Shown here one piece after another: positions 46,801 through 59,760 of a stretch of 64,000 nt of DNA. The position numbers and the translations under genes were made by a program. Positions within the stretch are counted from its first letter, which is position 1. Each line of letters starts with the position of its first letter. The stretch lies in NCBI GenBank assembly GCA_947579605.1, contig OX388329.1:22028299-22092298 (forward strand), given 5' to 3'. Source of the DNA: Athripsodes cinereus. Taxonomy: Eukaryota > Arthropoda > Insecta > Trichoptera > Leptoceridae. The notes under the pieces were generated by a model, which was not told the DNA's origin, ran no database searches, and saw nothing but the letters and a program-made list of their open reading frames with translations.

Positions 46801-46955
46801 GCATTACTCTAGGTTGCCCCTTTTCTGTTGATATTGGCTCTACTGACAACTGACAGATTAACTTTATAATTTTTAATATGTGATGATCAATCACTCATAT
46901 CTTATTTCTATGAGGCTCTTCACAGTCTGTTGTTACCAAAAAAATCTACAGTTGT
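43816..46955. other. Non-coding, with two unexplained GC-richer blocks
   Basis: Blocks at 44500-44730 and 44826-45015 are richer in GC than the rest. The former has an 89-codon - strand frame (MSTTSHFEKQRTSSAPTKVS...) that I do not recognise. The remainder is AT-rich. Confidence 0.45.
44826..45015. other. CpG-rich patch, unexplained
   Basis: In strongly AT-rich flanks this block holds many CpGs (ACGCCTCGTCGCTCGCTGAG, CGGTCGTTTTGCGGCGTCGC). The open frame through it resembles nothing I know. It could be an unmethylated promoter or first exon, or another MITE core. Confidence 0.3.
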
Positions 46956-47019
46956 TTGGATACACCGCACTTGATAAACGAAAAGCTGATCGTGATAGGA
47001 ACTATACTTACTTACTTAC

Positions 47020-47300
47020 TTATGGAACCCTTGCTGCATAAGGTCGTTCACGTGGACGGAGCCTATATGCGGCAGTGGGTGCCCCCCGTGGGTCTTGAAC
47101 CAGTTCCGACCAGCTCCTCCTGTCAGCCGCAATGCTCTTCGCATCCTCGGGCTTCAATCGTCTGTGGAGAAGGTCGGACTCGATGTGTTTCAGCCATGTT
47201 TTTCTCTGAGCTCTTCTATTTGTTTTCCACTCCGGTGGTCTCTGTTTCCAGAGGGCCCGGTATGGCAGTCTTGTAGGGGCCATTCGGCACACGTATCCAG
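47020..47300 (-). pseudogene. RT C-terminal fragment, fourth family
   Basis: The - strand reads CRMAPTRLPYRALWKQRPPE, RRAQRKTWLKHIESDL, KPEDAKSIAADRRSWSELVQ and ends RLRPRERPYAARVP with a stop. GC-rich against its AT-rich surroundings. The upstream part of the open frame (to 47385) has no similarity I recognise. Confidence 0.6.
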
Positions 47301-47844
47301 GAACTATGCTGTGTAGAAGACAGAATAGCAATGCGGTGAGAGTGGTGAGACCCATCAAATGACATCCATTTACGATGCGACGCACTTGGGTGAGAATGAA
47401 AGAATATAGCGTCTATGAGAGGCTCTCCAGAGATCTCGACCTCCACAATTGGGAAAACAAGAAGAATGCGAGAAAACTTCTAAGAAACTATGTACTAGTA
47501 GGCATCTCGGTAATAAAAATGTTTAATATATTATTATCTTCCTAATATAATGTCGTTTTTATTTCAGTCTCTTCTTTGCTATAAAGTAAACATTGTAATG
47601 TTAAGAACAGTTTTCTTTACTTCATTCCTTATACCAGTTGGTACGTTTCCCGCGACGCGTTGTACTATATGAGGACGCTTGTTTAAGCCGCATCCTTTCC
47701 ATACATATTTTGTACTAGCTCAAACCCCGGCCATAACAAATAAGTATAAAATAGACTATAAAGAATTACGGATATTTTATAGCATAACCAGTACCTACCT
47801 ATAATTTATGTATGCCTGATAAAAGCTAAATTTCATTCATTCAT

Positions 47845-48125
47845 ATAATCACGGCATTTCTCACAAGCAGGGTAGCCAGTGGATCAACAGCGTGTAAAAA
47901 ATATAAAAAAATAGCTCTTCGTGCGAATATAAGTTAAAGATGTATAGGTGGCTATTCACTGTATCGGTGTCTAGGTAGTAGAATTCCATAACGAAATTAA
48001 AATTCATGTATGGGTGTCATTTCTCAGCGCTGAATTGGATAGACACTGCTTTTTACAATACACTTGCAAATTCACAGAAAAGAGTGGAAAATCTCCTCTT
48101 TTCCGGGAACTCTATGAGAAGGGAA
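47845..48125 (-). repeat. Repeat C copy
   Basis: ATCACGGCATTTCTCACAAG, GGGTAGCCAGTGGATCAAC, CTCAGCGCTGAATTGGATAG and CAGAAAAGAGTGGAAAATCT. A block at 47953-47990 is shared with 800-840 (GGTAGTAGAATTCCATAACG). Confidence 0.5.
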
Positions 48126-48949
48126 AAAACTGATTAAGATAAAGTATGGAAAGACGTTGATAAAAATATTTTTTGGTGATAAATATCTAATGTTACTTTT
48201 GGATTATTCTTGAATGTTTTGTAGTTTAATATTTTCCGCAATAGATGGTAGTTCATATTTAACATTACCTACAAAAAATCTCTGCTAGAATACTAGGTAC
48301 CTATATAAAATCTCCAATCACGCCCAAATGCAGACATTTTTCATAGAATGTTTTGATTTCTCTCCTACTGACATACACATGAATATAATATAACACATTA
48401 ACGAATGGATTCAAATATTTAGTTTGGTAAATCTCTTAGTGACATAAATATGATTTAGACATTAAACCATACTTCATTGATAATGTAAACAACACTTCAC
48501 GCTCGGTAATAAATATTTTACAGAATACACTTACTGCATTATTTACTGGTAGGTATAAACTAAACAAATCGTATGCATCACCTATCATTGTTGGGTGCAG
48601 TTAAGACTTCCATGGATTAAAAACAGAAAATTTTATGTTTTCTTTATAACTGTAAAATCATGTTACATTTCATGAAATTCAGTTATCTACACGATTATGT
48701 GTGTGAATGTCTCAATAAATAAATAAATAAATAATTACATATAAATGTACCTATCTATAAGGCGGTAGAAAACTTTGTCGTAAAGTGAACATATTGTAGA
48801 TTGATTCCTTTCAGCCGTTCTAAATTAATAGGTAAGTTCTAGATGTCTTTACTTTGTCATTATTATTATTGGATAATTTATATTGCGCCATTTTCATGAT
48901 TCAAATCATCTCAAGGGCGCATTAACCCTATTATTTCACATTATTATTT

Positions 48950-50199
48950 ATTCTTTCACCAACATTGTAATGAAAAGGGCGGAAAATAAAATAAACGAAA
49001 CACTTTCAGAAGATCAATTTGGATTCCGCAAGGAGACAGGTACAAGAGATGCAATCCTGAGTCTCAGACTTATTCTAGAAAAGAGAATAACAACTAATAA
49101 AAACACATACATAGCATTCATCGACCTTGAAAAAGCATTCGATAAAGTAGAATGGGAACAACTTTTTAAGACTCTAAACCAGATAGGAATGAGTTATAAA
49201 GACAGAAGAGCAATCTGGAGCTTATACAAGAACGAAATGGCTGTGATTAAAAGCGGAGAGAGCTGCGCAGAAGCAAGGGTCGAACAAGGTGTGAGACAGG
49301 GATGCTCAATGTCGCCAGCTCTCTTTAACTGCTATATACAGAAAGCTTTTGATGATCTCAGAGAAGAAATGAAGAACTGGACAGGAGTCAAAATAAATGG
49401 GAAAAAGGTCGACATGATTAGATATGCTGACGACATAGCACTGCTAGCAAACTCCGAGATGGAGCTGAACGAAGCCTTAGGAAAAATGGAAAGTATACTG
49501 TTGTCAAAGTACAACATGAAAATAAATAAAGACAAAACAAAATGTATGGTCGTTGGAAAAGAGGAAGCGACTGCGAACATTGCCATAAATGGAGTGAGCA
49601 TCAAACAAGTAAGAGAATTCGTGTACTTGGGTAGCAGAATAAACCAAGATGGACGCTCCAAATCGGAAATTGTGAGCAGAATAAACCAGGCAAGGATTGC
49701 TTTTAACAAAAAATCTAAGATATTGGAATCCCCAAATATTGATTTAAGCGTAAGGAAGAACCCTACTAAAGCCTTTGTATGGAGCATTCTGCTTTATGGC
49801 TGTGAGACGTGGACCATCAGCAAGAGTGAAAGCGGACGGTTGGCGGCCTTTGAAATGTGGTGCTACAGACGCATGTTGAAGATCCATTGGTCGGAACACA
49901 TCGAAAACGAAGAAGTTTTAACCAGGGTAGGCGAAAAAAGGCAACTTCTTAAGAGAATCGGCCAACAGCGAGCTAACTGGATTGGCCACAACATCAGGCA
50001 CCCAGGACTACTCATCGCCATTGCGGAGGGTAAGACCGAGGGGACAAATGGCAGAGGCCGACCAAGAAATGCGTATATGGACCAACTGAAGAAGGACATG
50101 AAATGTGGCTCATACGTAGAGCTGAAAAGACTGGCTTAGAATAGGGAGGAATGGAGAAGAAAGTCAAAACTCGTTGCAAACCAATCCAGTGGATTGTAA
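48950..50199 (+). pseudogene. 5'-truncated RTE-type reverse transcriptase
   Basis: An open frame enters from 48883 and becomes RT-like at about 48950. Seen: DQFGFRKETGTRDAI; catalytic motif A with D in FIDLEKAFDKV; QGVRQGCSMSPALFN; the YADD active site in MIRYADDIALL (near 49423-49434); LLYGCETW; and a C-terminal FEMWCYRRMLKI domain like that of BovB/RTE elements. The endonuclease and the start of RT are missing, as expected from incomplete target-primed reverse transcription. An in-frame TAG at 50137-50139 cuts the frame; read through, 19 more sense codons (NREEWRRKSKLVANQSSGL) lead to the family's TAA at 50197-50199. Otherwise no frameshift over 1.2 kb, so the copy is young. Non-functional by truncation. 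Confidence 0.9.
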
Positions 50200-52611
50200 C
50201 TCATTATATATCCTACTAATTTTATAATACAAATTTGGTTAAAATTATTTTCACAAATTTTTATATGATTAGTTCGTATATTTCTTTTTATACAATTTAT
50301 CATTTAAACTTTAGCACAGTTAACACTAAAAACAACATAATTAAATAAACTACACTGTATTTTAGTCGGAATGAAAACAAAATAAAAATTTAATTAATTT
50401 TTAACTATTATTTTGAATTTAAAAGAAAGAGAAGTTGTGGGTTCATATTATGAATCATTATAGTAAATCCATTTGCAATCAAAGACTTATTATAAAGCTT
50501 ATTGTAAGTTTATGCTTACGTTACTAATTATTTTTAGACTAGTCAATACATTATCTCCATTCAAGAGACATGTAAACAAATTAATTTGAAAATGCACGTC
50601 TTATTGAACTTATTGAAAGTTTTCCATGTCATCTTCAAGCTCAACAATACAACCCGCAGCGTTAAAATTCAATAAATTGACGTTCATTTAGTATGATCAT
50701 CATGTTTAACAGTTATTGCATTATTGCATTTTTTTTAAAAAAAATTCAATTAGAAACGCTTGGGAAAGACTTCTTTCTTTCTTTTTTATTTGGTAAAATC
50801 CCAGACGGGACATGAGCCTATATCACATCCTTTTCGCGATGTGTGGTTTGGGCGACATACCGAAGTTTTAAAAATTCTCTCTTATAAACCACAATGACAG
50901 CCTCATATACCTATTATGTAGATATTGTTCTAGCATACCTAAGTATGCGTATAACCAACTGAAGGTATATACGATTGTACTTAATATTCTACTTACATAT
51001 GTACTCTCTGGACAATCTAATATTTTTCTCTTTGGTAATCTCATTCATGAATATTCTTATGATTACCTACACTCAGTCACTATAAGAGATATCTGAAGAA
51101 CGATATAATATTATAAATACCTATGTTTATGAAATTGGTAAGTGATAATATAATATAACTAACAATAAGCCGTAAGATACAAGGTGACGTATGCGTCCAG
51201 ACGTGGAGATGATATATCTCCATTAAGAATAATAATGTGTGAAGAACGAAGACGCCATAAAATCTCATCTAAAGAATACTTAGATTAATGCAGTATTATT
51301 ATAGATAATACATTTTTATTCATTGATAGGTATGTATGTATATCTAATAATATCTTTGAGCGAATAAAAAAGGATATCAGTGTCCTGTTTCATTTTTACG
51401 TTGGATAATGTGTTAAGAGTTTCTGCGTAAACAATTGCTATGGCATTGCCCAATTTATACATCCTTCTCGATAGGTTTTTTTCTCTGTTTTTTTCACCTA
51501 CAGGCCTACAGCATAAATTCATCGAAAAAAGTGATGTTTTGATTATTAAAAAAATATGGTAATTTCATTTTCAAACTTTGTTCTTGTCAGTTTATTTTTC
51601 TCAATTTTTCGAGTTGAATTAAAAAGTAATACGAATCTTCAGATATTATTGTGAAATCTATCACATTATACATAACTATCATAAGATTCGTTACGGTAAA
51701 GATATACGCAAAGTTTATTCAATCGTAGTGTCAAATATATTATAGATATGTTAATACTTATATTAAATTACATTCCAAATAATTATATATTTATTCAATG
51801 ACCTACTCACTATAATATAACTACCTACATATCTATGGTGCACCAATGTATAATGATAGAATGCCTAAGTTCTTCATAATTATTCTCTAAAATTTCACCA
51901 CATAACATAATCTGTATGTCTTGTAAGGGGATTGAAGTTGTCCGTTTTGAATAAGACCATGGCGTTATTAGACGGATTAGTAGTAATTTATGGTTCAACT
52001 AACTGAAATTCTTCAGACATGTCTACGCTCATACTCTAACATATATACACATACTATGTATGAGTTATGTGTATATTTTTATATTTACAAAGATGTGTGC
52101 TTCCTCAATGAGTAATAATAATAATCATGTAATGCAATTTGTTCAATTGCAAGTCTGTCTAAATCATAAAATCATTTTGATTTAATCGTTCTGAGAGAGG
52201 ACTGAAAATATATTTTTTTTAATACCTACATAATATTCTTATTATTATTCTTTTTTGAAAAAAAAAGTAAAAAGAATTTGTGCTTAGGAAATTCTTTCAA
52301 AAATGTCGGGTGGCAATTGTTATAATAATATTGATACCTTTCAGGATATGAATGAGTGATGAGTGTGAGTTTTTTCTAATGTATGAAGTGTTAACTGTTG
52401 CAGCGTGAGCAAGCGTAGTGTATGTACTCCACCATTGTTTCTATTCTGTCAATTACTATAATAATTAACAGTTCACCTGATTTTGCTGTTATTTTCCTGA
52501 GCAACTCAAAGATTATCTATATCTCCCAGAGGACTGATAAATTACAACAATTATTATGAGTATAGTTTCCAGCTGCGTTTTTTTTATTACTTATCCATAT
52601 TTTTCTTATGT
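50200..52611. other. Non-coding, AT-rich
   Basis: Sequence right after the RTE copy may hold its 3' UTR, but no tail is clear. A block at 50770-50880 (CCCAGACGGGACATGAGCC, TCGCGATGTGTGG) is GC-richer and may be another repeat. No gene. Confidence 0.5.
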
Positions 52612-52742
52612 AGTTAGTTGGACGAAATCGCGCCTTTCTGATAAACTCATCCCATACAATATATTGATTGTATATGATTGCATCTAATTAAAACGTATTT
52701 CTGTGTAAAATTGCTTTTAATCAATGTACAGTATAATAAAAT
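52612..52742 (+). repeat. LINE 3' tail (TTAGTTGGAAGA family)
   Basis: GTTAGTTGGACGAAATCGCG, GATAAACTCATCCC and AATCAATGTACAGTATAATA. Confidence 0.55.
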
Positions 52743-53659
52743 AATACCAATATTTGTTGAACTCAAAAAAAAAATACTATAAAAAGCAATAGAATATGTA
52801 GACACGCACCTACTCTAGTTTTAGATTCAGTAAAATGGGTATTGTGTAAAAATGTATAGAGTTTTATCTAATGTTGCATTGGGTGTATGATCTATTTGAT
52901 TACAATTTGCACGCTCTCTATTATTGTTGTTGTCGAATAAAAAGGTCGAAAAGAAAACAGTAAGTACTAATATTAATTTAAAATTCGTAGAGGGTGATAC
53001 ATGTGAAGGCAACTACCGCATTGCGACAAAAAGAAAAACAAATTTAGCGTCTGCTATTTTGCGATTGGTTCACAGCATTAAGTCCCGTATTGTACCTACT
53101 ACTTATTTTTTACATTCGTAAAGCGTACCATTGGTTTTCGAGCCGAAACTATGTATCATCTGTTTTTAAATATTATTATTATTACTATTAAAATTACACC
53201 ATATTCTACTGGTACCATTACTGCTCTCGGCCAAAGCGATCTCAGAGAAAACAAAAATTTACAATAGTGTTTCCATTTTCCTTACAAATTCAGAGTAATA
53301 ATGTCTATATTCAGGGAAATATTATTAAACAATATGTGGTTTAAATCGTTTAATGATGTTAAGTACTGTGATTCTTTGTATTTAAACTACGGTTTTTGGT
53401 TATTATTATAAAAATATATTTAATGACTTTATAAACATTTTGATGTACCCTACATCATATTTATGTATATTATATTAATTGACACATTCAACTTTTTGCT
53501 TTCAACCAAACGCTACTTCTGAAAGAACTTTTCTATTATCGTACTTTTTTAGGAACATGGTCTCTTTGTGCTCCCTTGAAATGGATTTATTCCACAAAAC
53601 AGCGCATCGTAAATTGTCTATTTATTATTATTATGATCAATGTCTATTATTGTAGTTTT

Positions 53660-53836
53660 AGTTCGTCGGTAGCCTGGAGGTGGAGTCTCAGCCTCGTGAA
53701 CAAGGGGTCCGTGGTTCGATACCAGGTGCCGGCAAACTCCCCTTTCACGACACAAGCTTTTAGTAGCTTACTTTGAAAGGTGTATGAGGTTGTATTTGGG
53801 TTTATAACAAAACCCAGATATATCTTTTTAAAAAAA
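53660..53836 (+). repeat. SINE-A, copy 4
   Basis: AGTTCGTCGGTAGCCTGGAG head, GGTTCGATACC B box near 53713, body and CCAGATATATCTTTTTAAAA tail in the sense direction. Confidence 0.8.
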
Positions 53837-53879
53837 TTGTGCTCTGAAGTTCAATAAAACAAAAAAAAAAATCTATTTT

Positions 53880-54015
53880 ACAACCATATGTGGTTCAAGA
53901 CAAGGTTAAAAACCCTATTGTTCAGGAGGTGTTATGATTCTTGAATGGCCCCTTGTGGTAGTTTTTCCACAAAACGGCTCATCCTAAAAAAGTTGTCTAG
54001 TTATTATTAGATAGT
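53880..54015 (+). repeat. Non-LTR ORF2 end, sixth family (3' remnant)
   Basis: WFKTRLKTLLF-like residues, then GTTATGATTCTTGAATGGCC and the same CTAGTTATTATTAGA tail as the copy at 17098-17290. Confidence 0.5.
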
Positions 54016-54552
54016 TATATACGAGTATACCTAATTTCGATCAAATGGTTTCTCACTCCTTTGCACAAAGTGAACCTGTCAAAATGCAGTTTATAATCCT
54101 CCTATTGTGTGTATTGCACAATGAAGTTATATCTGCTACAGTTAAACCCTGAACAATGTAGGTACTATCTGAATACTGTATAATAATTATTACATAGATA
54201 GATAGGTACCAATGTGGTTAGTATAGTAGAATTATTATTATAATTGCATAATACAATACACATCTATTTACCCTCAGATACTGACTATATCAAAATAACA
54301 AATTAGGTAGGTGTACCTACCTACCTACAGTGTGGGTACCTACATAATAATATATTATATTATTATCGTTTACCGTGATAGAAATTTAAAATGAAACCAT
54401 TGAATCGTCTCTAAGAAAAGTTTAGAAAAAAATCCATCCCAACACAGTAGTTCTCACAAGTGGGATAGCTAGTAGACTAACTGCACTTAAATATGAAAGT
54501 CGTCCTCTTCGTGTCAATAAAAATCAATACATTCACAATGTGTGGTAACCTC

Positions 54553-54735
54553 CAAATTTGCAGAAAGGAGCTTCAGAGCCGCCGCGTTAACTGCCTGCAA
54601 CAGACTGCCCACTGACCTGAAAGAGAATCGCAGTCTACCACCACATTTAGAACCAAGTTGAAGACGCTGCTGTTCGGGAGAAGTCACGGCGCCCTTGAGA
54701 TGGTCACCGATCATTAAACGGCGCCACATATAAAT
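54553..54735 (+). pseudogene. Non-LTR ORF2 end, fifth family
   Basis: Frame-broken ERSFRAAALTACNRLPTDL and TFRTKLKTLLFGRSHGALEM plus VTDH*, then CATTAAACGGCGCCACATA. Same ending as 38262-38425 and 5490-5565. The minus-strand open frame here is a shadow. Confidence 0.55.
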
Positions 54736-54974
54736 AGATAAATAAATAGTCTTATTCTCGATGTCCCTGATCACTCGCATACGAATGGATGACCTAATAA
54801 CAAGGTATACCTAGAATAGAATATTCCAGATGTTTAATAAGTATACTTGACTTTTACAGGGATGCTGTGAATAAAATTGCTGAAAAACTGTCAAAGCTTT
54901 ATATCTAAATTAATCATTGGTAATCGTGTAATATAAATAGTATAGATGAACCTATAACATATATGACAACATAA

Positions 54975-55105
54975 CATTTCGAGCTAGTCCCAAACTCAAT
55001 TATGAATCTTGTATTATGGGTATTGACACGACGATACACATATAAATTATACAAATACAATGCACTAAACACTTACACAAATGTAACAGCCAGTCCCAGA
55101 ACAAT
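54975..55105 (-). repeat. SINE-B, copy 4 (3' half)
   Basis: The + strand shows CGAGCTAGTCCCAAACTCAA and ATTATGGGTATTGACACGAC, the reverse complement of the SINE-B 3' half. The head is missing. Confidence 0.6.
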
Positions 55106-55109
55106 ACAT

Positions 55110-56635
55110 ACCTACATATGTAGAACATAAATATTAAAGATTATTTGAATATTGGGGCGTTATATTGGAAATGTATGCCTTTAGGTGATTTTTCATTTTC
55201 GTTTAGGTAACGATCATACGTTTATTGAAATATGTAGGTTCATACTACGGTTGTTTCTTTCTTTTTAAATAATCATTATAATAGGTAATTATAATTTAGT
55301 TATTAGGTACATACATAATATTTGATCAAAATATTAGCCAAATGACTTCAATTAGGTTGTAATTAAGTTTTTTTCTACATTTTTGTTTCAATGAATGCAT
55401 AAAGGTTTGTAGGTATATATGCATTATAGATCAAATATGATTTTATGTACCTAGATAGGTAAAGTAGTATGAAACTGCTTCTATAGTAAAGTATTTATAC
55501 CATTGAATTTCATCAGATCTGTAAAAACATCGACCACAATACTGACATAATCGAATGGTTGTGAACACATAAGAAACCTGACAAGCATAATGTTTTTGGA
55601 TGCACTGTATGGAACTGCAATATTATTTCATTTTAGATATACAGTAGGTATTTAATTTCGAGACTTTCTCTATCTGGCAACAGAATGGTTGTTTTTCTTA
55701 CTTTTTTAGCGAATGAACACAAAACCTTTTTTTAGTTTTGGCATATTTTTTAATCATTATTTTTTTTTTGTTTGACAGAAGAGTGAAAAAATATCTACAT
55801 GTTTACTCCGGGACATTCTTTTAGCTCCCGGCTCTTTCGATGTGGTGCAGGAAGAACCCAAATATTGACAATGCTTCTTACATTTGGTTATACTTGTACA
55901 GAAGCTCTTGTATTAGTTTAATACAGTATTATTATTCGTCAGAACTCTTGATCTTAGGTGATTTACCATAATAATAAAATAATTTGATTGTAATTCGTAG
56001 CCGTCGCATAAAGTGTTAAATCTTCAACGCGTGTGTTCACCGATAGCATGCGGGGTGCCCGCTCACCTCTTCCATAGACCCCTCCCTCGCCTTCACCCCC
56101 AATCTCCTCCCTAATTCACCCTCTCACTTGCCTAAGGGTGCTTTCATCTCTCCCCGCACTGCGCATCTACCTTTCACTAGGTACCTATGTACTATTATTA
56201 TCATTCGTATTAGGGAAGTGAAACACGTGGAGGAGCGAATTATAATGGGGCATGTAAAAAAATGCAATTTAAAAAAAGTAAAAAGTTATTTAGGTATACA
56301 TGAAGGTTGATTTAAGTTGTCAAACTAACAATCGACGTATCTATGTTACAGGTTTATAGGTTTAGTACAAGTTTTGTGTAACGCAGGAAATTTTGAAAAG
56401 TACTAAACTATACCATCACAGCATATCCCACAAGTTAAGCTGCATGTTTATAATATAGATGCAAACCTGTTGAAATTTCCCGTGCAGGTAGAGTGAAACT
56501 CGTACACATTTTTACTGCCTCACAATAATTATGACAACGATGTTAGAATACATATGCCTTGCAAATAAGAACATATTATTATGTTCCTTATTTTCTGTTC
56601 AATTTGTGCGTATTGAATAGGAGAGTACACTGAGA
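55110..56635. other. Non-coding; C-rich patch at 56035-56170
   Basis: AT-rich except for a C/T-rich patch (CCCCTCCCTCGCCTTCACCC) with no recognisable coding sense. Function unknown. Confidence 0.45.
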
Positions 56636-56703
56636 AAAAAACTCACAACTCACAACGAATCATTGGTACGTACTATCAGATTAGGACCAGAGATAGTACA
56701 AAC
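56636..56703. repeat. One-sided copy of the CACTGAGAAAAA MITE
   Basis: TACACTGAGAAAAAAACTC, CATTGGTACGTACTATCAGA and GGACCAGAGATAGTACAAA. It is followed at once by CCAGAGATATGTTATAAGAA, which also occurs at 38055. Confidence 0.5.
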
Positions 56704-57173
56704 CAGAGATATGTTATAAGAATAGATACGAAGAGAACGCACGAAATGTGAGTCCACCTCACTGACTCCATATGCCGTCAGCCGTGGCGACTCCCTATTT
56801 AGAGTGTTTTGTACCACTATAGACGCGGGACGTTTTGATGCAGTGTAAAAATATTAAACAAAAATGGGTAAAGATGTGATTAAAGGATGCAAAATTAAAA
56901 GAGACGCATTCAGAAAGGACGGGAGTACTTCTTTGCACAGTTAAATGTATTTTTTAGATAATAGTTGAATTAATAAATATTTTTTAAAGAATTATTTAAT
57001 TTCTTCTGTGCAACCTCGTGTAACTTCATCTATATTGAAGATAAATCAGGGTTACCGCTAACATTGTCCTTACTTATTCTTTTACGGATTTTGTAACTTT
57101 TGTCCAATTTTTTTTTAATTTAATTATTTTCTCACCTCCATCTTGTCTGGCAGAATACCTCAAGGTACAATTG

Positions 57174-57356
57174 AGCTCGTCGGTAGCCTGGAGGTGGAGT
57201 CTTGGCCTTGTGAACAAGGGGTCCGGGGTTCGATCCTAGGTGCCGGCAAACTCCCCTTTCACGACACAAGTTTTTCACTAACTGTGAAAGGTGTATAAGG
57301 TTGTATTTGGGTTTATATCAAAAACCCAGATATATCTTTTTTTTAAAAAAAAAAAA
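57174..57356 (+). repeat. SINE-A, copy 5
   Basis: AGCTCGTCGGTAGCCTGGAG head, GGTTCGATCC B box, same body, ending in a long A run. Inserted after CAAGGTACAATTG. Confidence 0.8.
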
Positions 57357-57777
57357 CTGTTTGATCCATACAGAATAAATAAAAAAAAAATTCTAATGAT
57401 AATTCTGTAAATGTAAAGTATATATATATTTTAAGAAATCAATATTTAAAAAAATATTATTTAGTTAAAACATATAACATATATTTTGATAATTGCAAAT
57501 TAGTTTTGATTTTCTATAATTGATTTACCTAAAGATTAACACCCAAATGTTTAGATGGATGTAAAGTTGACCAGTTTTGTCGGAATATTTATTGTTAGGA
57601 ATTAATGTAATTTTGTATTCTTTAGTTTCTAAGGTATTATTATTATTATTATTCTCTTTAAAGCTACTTTGCACATCATTACAGCTTTTAGCCAATGCGA
57701 TGTGCAAAAGGATACTATAGTTACACAATATTTACAATATTCAAAAACAACAAAACAAAAAACATAAAGCAAATAAA

Positions 57778-57890
57778 ATACATACATATATACATACATA
57801 CACATACACACATACATACATACATACACACATACACACACATACACATACATACATACATACATACACACACATGCATACACATCAAAA
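57778..57890. repeat. ACAT/ACAC microsatellite
   Basis: About 110 bases of interrupted CATA and CACA units. Both strands look open in several frames (YVCMYV-type and HTHTYIH-type peptides); these are repeat artefacts, not genes. Confidence 0.95.
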
Positions 57891-57910
57891 TCCTATTACA
57901 TATCACTGGT

Positions 57911-58107
57911 ACAAACGATTCATTAGTACGAATCTATAATATTAGCTTTTCGCAAACAAATCATTGGTAAATTTACCAACAATTTGTTTGCGAAAAGTTA
58001 ATATTATAGATTCGTACTAATTAATCGTTTGTACTATCTCTGGTCCTAATTTGATAGTACGTACCAATGATTTGTTGTGAAATTTCGTTAGTATTTTTCT
58101 CAGTGTA
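57911..58107. mobile_element. Hairpin MITE with CACTGAGAAAAA end
   Basis: A 60-base imperfect hairpin (57911-58032) of the type ACAAACGATTCATTAGTACG, followed by TCTCTGGTCCTAATTTGATA and ending ATTTTTCTCAGTGTA at 58107. Related one-sided pieces are at 41968-42060 and 56636-56703. Confidence 0.6.
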
Positions 58108-58899
58108 TGAGGAACTATAATACAAATCAATATCATGATAATTAAGATAAAATGGAAAAAATAATTTGCATTCTATTAACAATTATACACAGAAATAAGT
58201 ATAACGTGTCTTATATCACGTAGGTACTTATATTTCCATACTCCATCAATGTTTTAGCAAAGTCACAGAATATGGTGTTGGTTAAAACGTATGGTAAAAG
58301 AATGTATGTTATGTACATATTTCAAGCAAAACCTACTAGTTTTAATGTAGTACTGTTTTTTAAATATCAAAAAGTACTCACACTGCTATAACAGTCCACT
58401 CTGTTAAATAATTCACTGTCTCTTTCTATTACGTTTATTTTACATCTGTCAGTTTCACCTGGTTGTGAATATTCGTTTTCTCGAATACTTCTGCAGAAAA
58501 ATATACTTTTGGGTGAAAATTTTACATATTCTCGGAAACTTTTGTTGAAATTCCATTTTATTTTTCTTCAGCAATAAGAGTTATCATTTTGATATCAAAT
58601 TATTGTGTTCCTTCAAAGAAATAGGCAATTAATGTTTACCTTGTTAGGTATAGAAATGCATGGTAGATAAAAAAAGATTTTGAATAATTTGTGCAGATAT
58701 CTGTTTACTTCAACATACAAAAGTATTGATCATTTGAACGTTTTTGAGTTAACAGGTTCTTTATGTATTTAAATGTTTATAAATGTATGTGCTACATTGT
58801 ATTAATTATTAAACATTTTACATAATAATTTCATGAAGGTGTGTATATTTTTTTTATAAAAATGTTATTGATACATATATGTATGTACAGTACAGTACA

Positions 58900-59040
58900 A
58901 TGGGTTAGTTGGAAGATATCGCGCTTCTGCGATAAACTCGCCCATTGCACAAATTTATTTGTCTGGTTCTGCAATGTTTGTGTTTCAATAATGTTTGTTT
59001 TTTTGTGCAATAAAGATTTTTTATTATTATTATTTATTAT
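58900..59040 (+). repeat. LINE 3' tail (TTAGTTGGAAGA family)
   Basis: GGTTAGTTGGAAGATATCGC, GCTTCTGCGATAAACTCGCC, then GTGCAATAAAGATTTTTTAT and a TTA run. The best preserved copy together with 12000-12222. Confidence 0.6.
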
Positions 59041-59649
59041 AATAACCAAGAACGAAGTGTCTGATCGCGTGGAGACGCTCTGTCTATGGAGAAATTCCCT
59101 AAATCATAGATAAACAATCAAACAGAGATACGTTAACTTTAATAATATTTAATAAAAAAAATATTACAACAGGTACACACTTTTCAACAGACATACTGTT
59201 ATCACATATTTTTTTATACAAATCCCTTTTAGGGTGTAGAGAGAGATATTAAATGTGTATTCAATGCTTACGAATTGGCTTTTGCTCTTAAAAAACCGGC
59301 CAAAGTCAATTCGAAAGCATTGGAAACACCTATACATTGATCACAGTATAAACATACACTAGTACCAAACCCAGGTAAATGCGAGAATACCTTCTCACAT
59401 ATAAATGTGAATTTTATTTTTTCTAGTAATTAAAATAAAACTTAAAAGTACCAACTTAAAATAATGTTGAATTTTGGTAGATTCATTATAACTATCAATA
59501 AATTTTTCTCATAATTATCTTACAGCTGATAAAAAATACTTTTATTGGGTCATCATCTTAGGGTTTTACGTAAAAAATGTTAAAAGTTAACACAAATAGA
59601 AACACTGTCTATCCTGTAACTCCAAGTCGTATTCCAATTTTTTAATATT

Positions 59650-59760
59650 TTTTTTAACGCGGTGGCAGAATTGCCATCCACACTTCTCGGCAATAGATAG
59701 ATCCAGATAGATCTCCGTATCATCAGTCATTATTATCACATAAATGTGTTGTTATTATTA
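59650..59760 (-). repeat. Isolated 3' end of an R4/Dong-type element
   Basis: Matches the 3' UTR at 43022-43110 base for base over most of its length (GCGGTGGCAGAATTGCCATC and following), also with a T run on the + strand. Flanked by TTATTATTATAATTA, again a TAA-type context. A short, heavily 5'-truncated copy. Confidence 0.55.

Noticed and set aside
49332..50099. 151- and 78-codon open frames on the minus strand
   Set aside because: Antisense shadows of the RTE reverse transcriptase.
57629..57970. Overlapping open frames on both strands rich in C-V-Y-M or H-T-Y-I
   Set aside because: They are translations of an ACAT/ACAC microsatellite; all frames stay open because the repeat has no stop codons.
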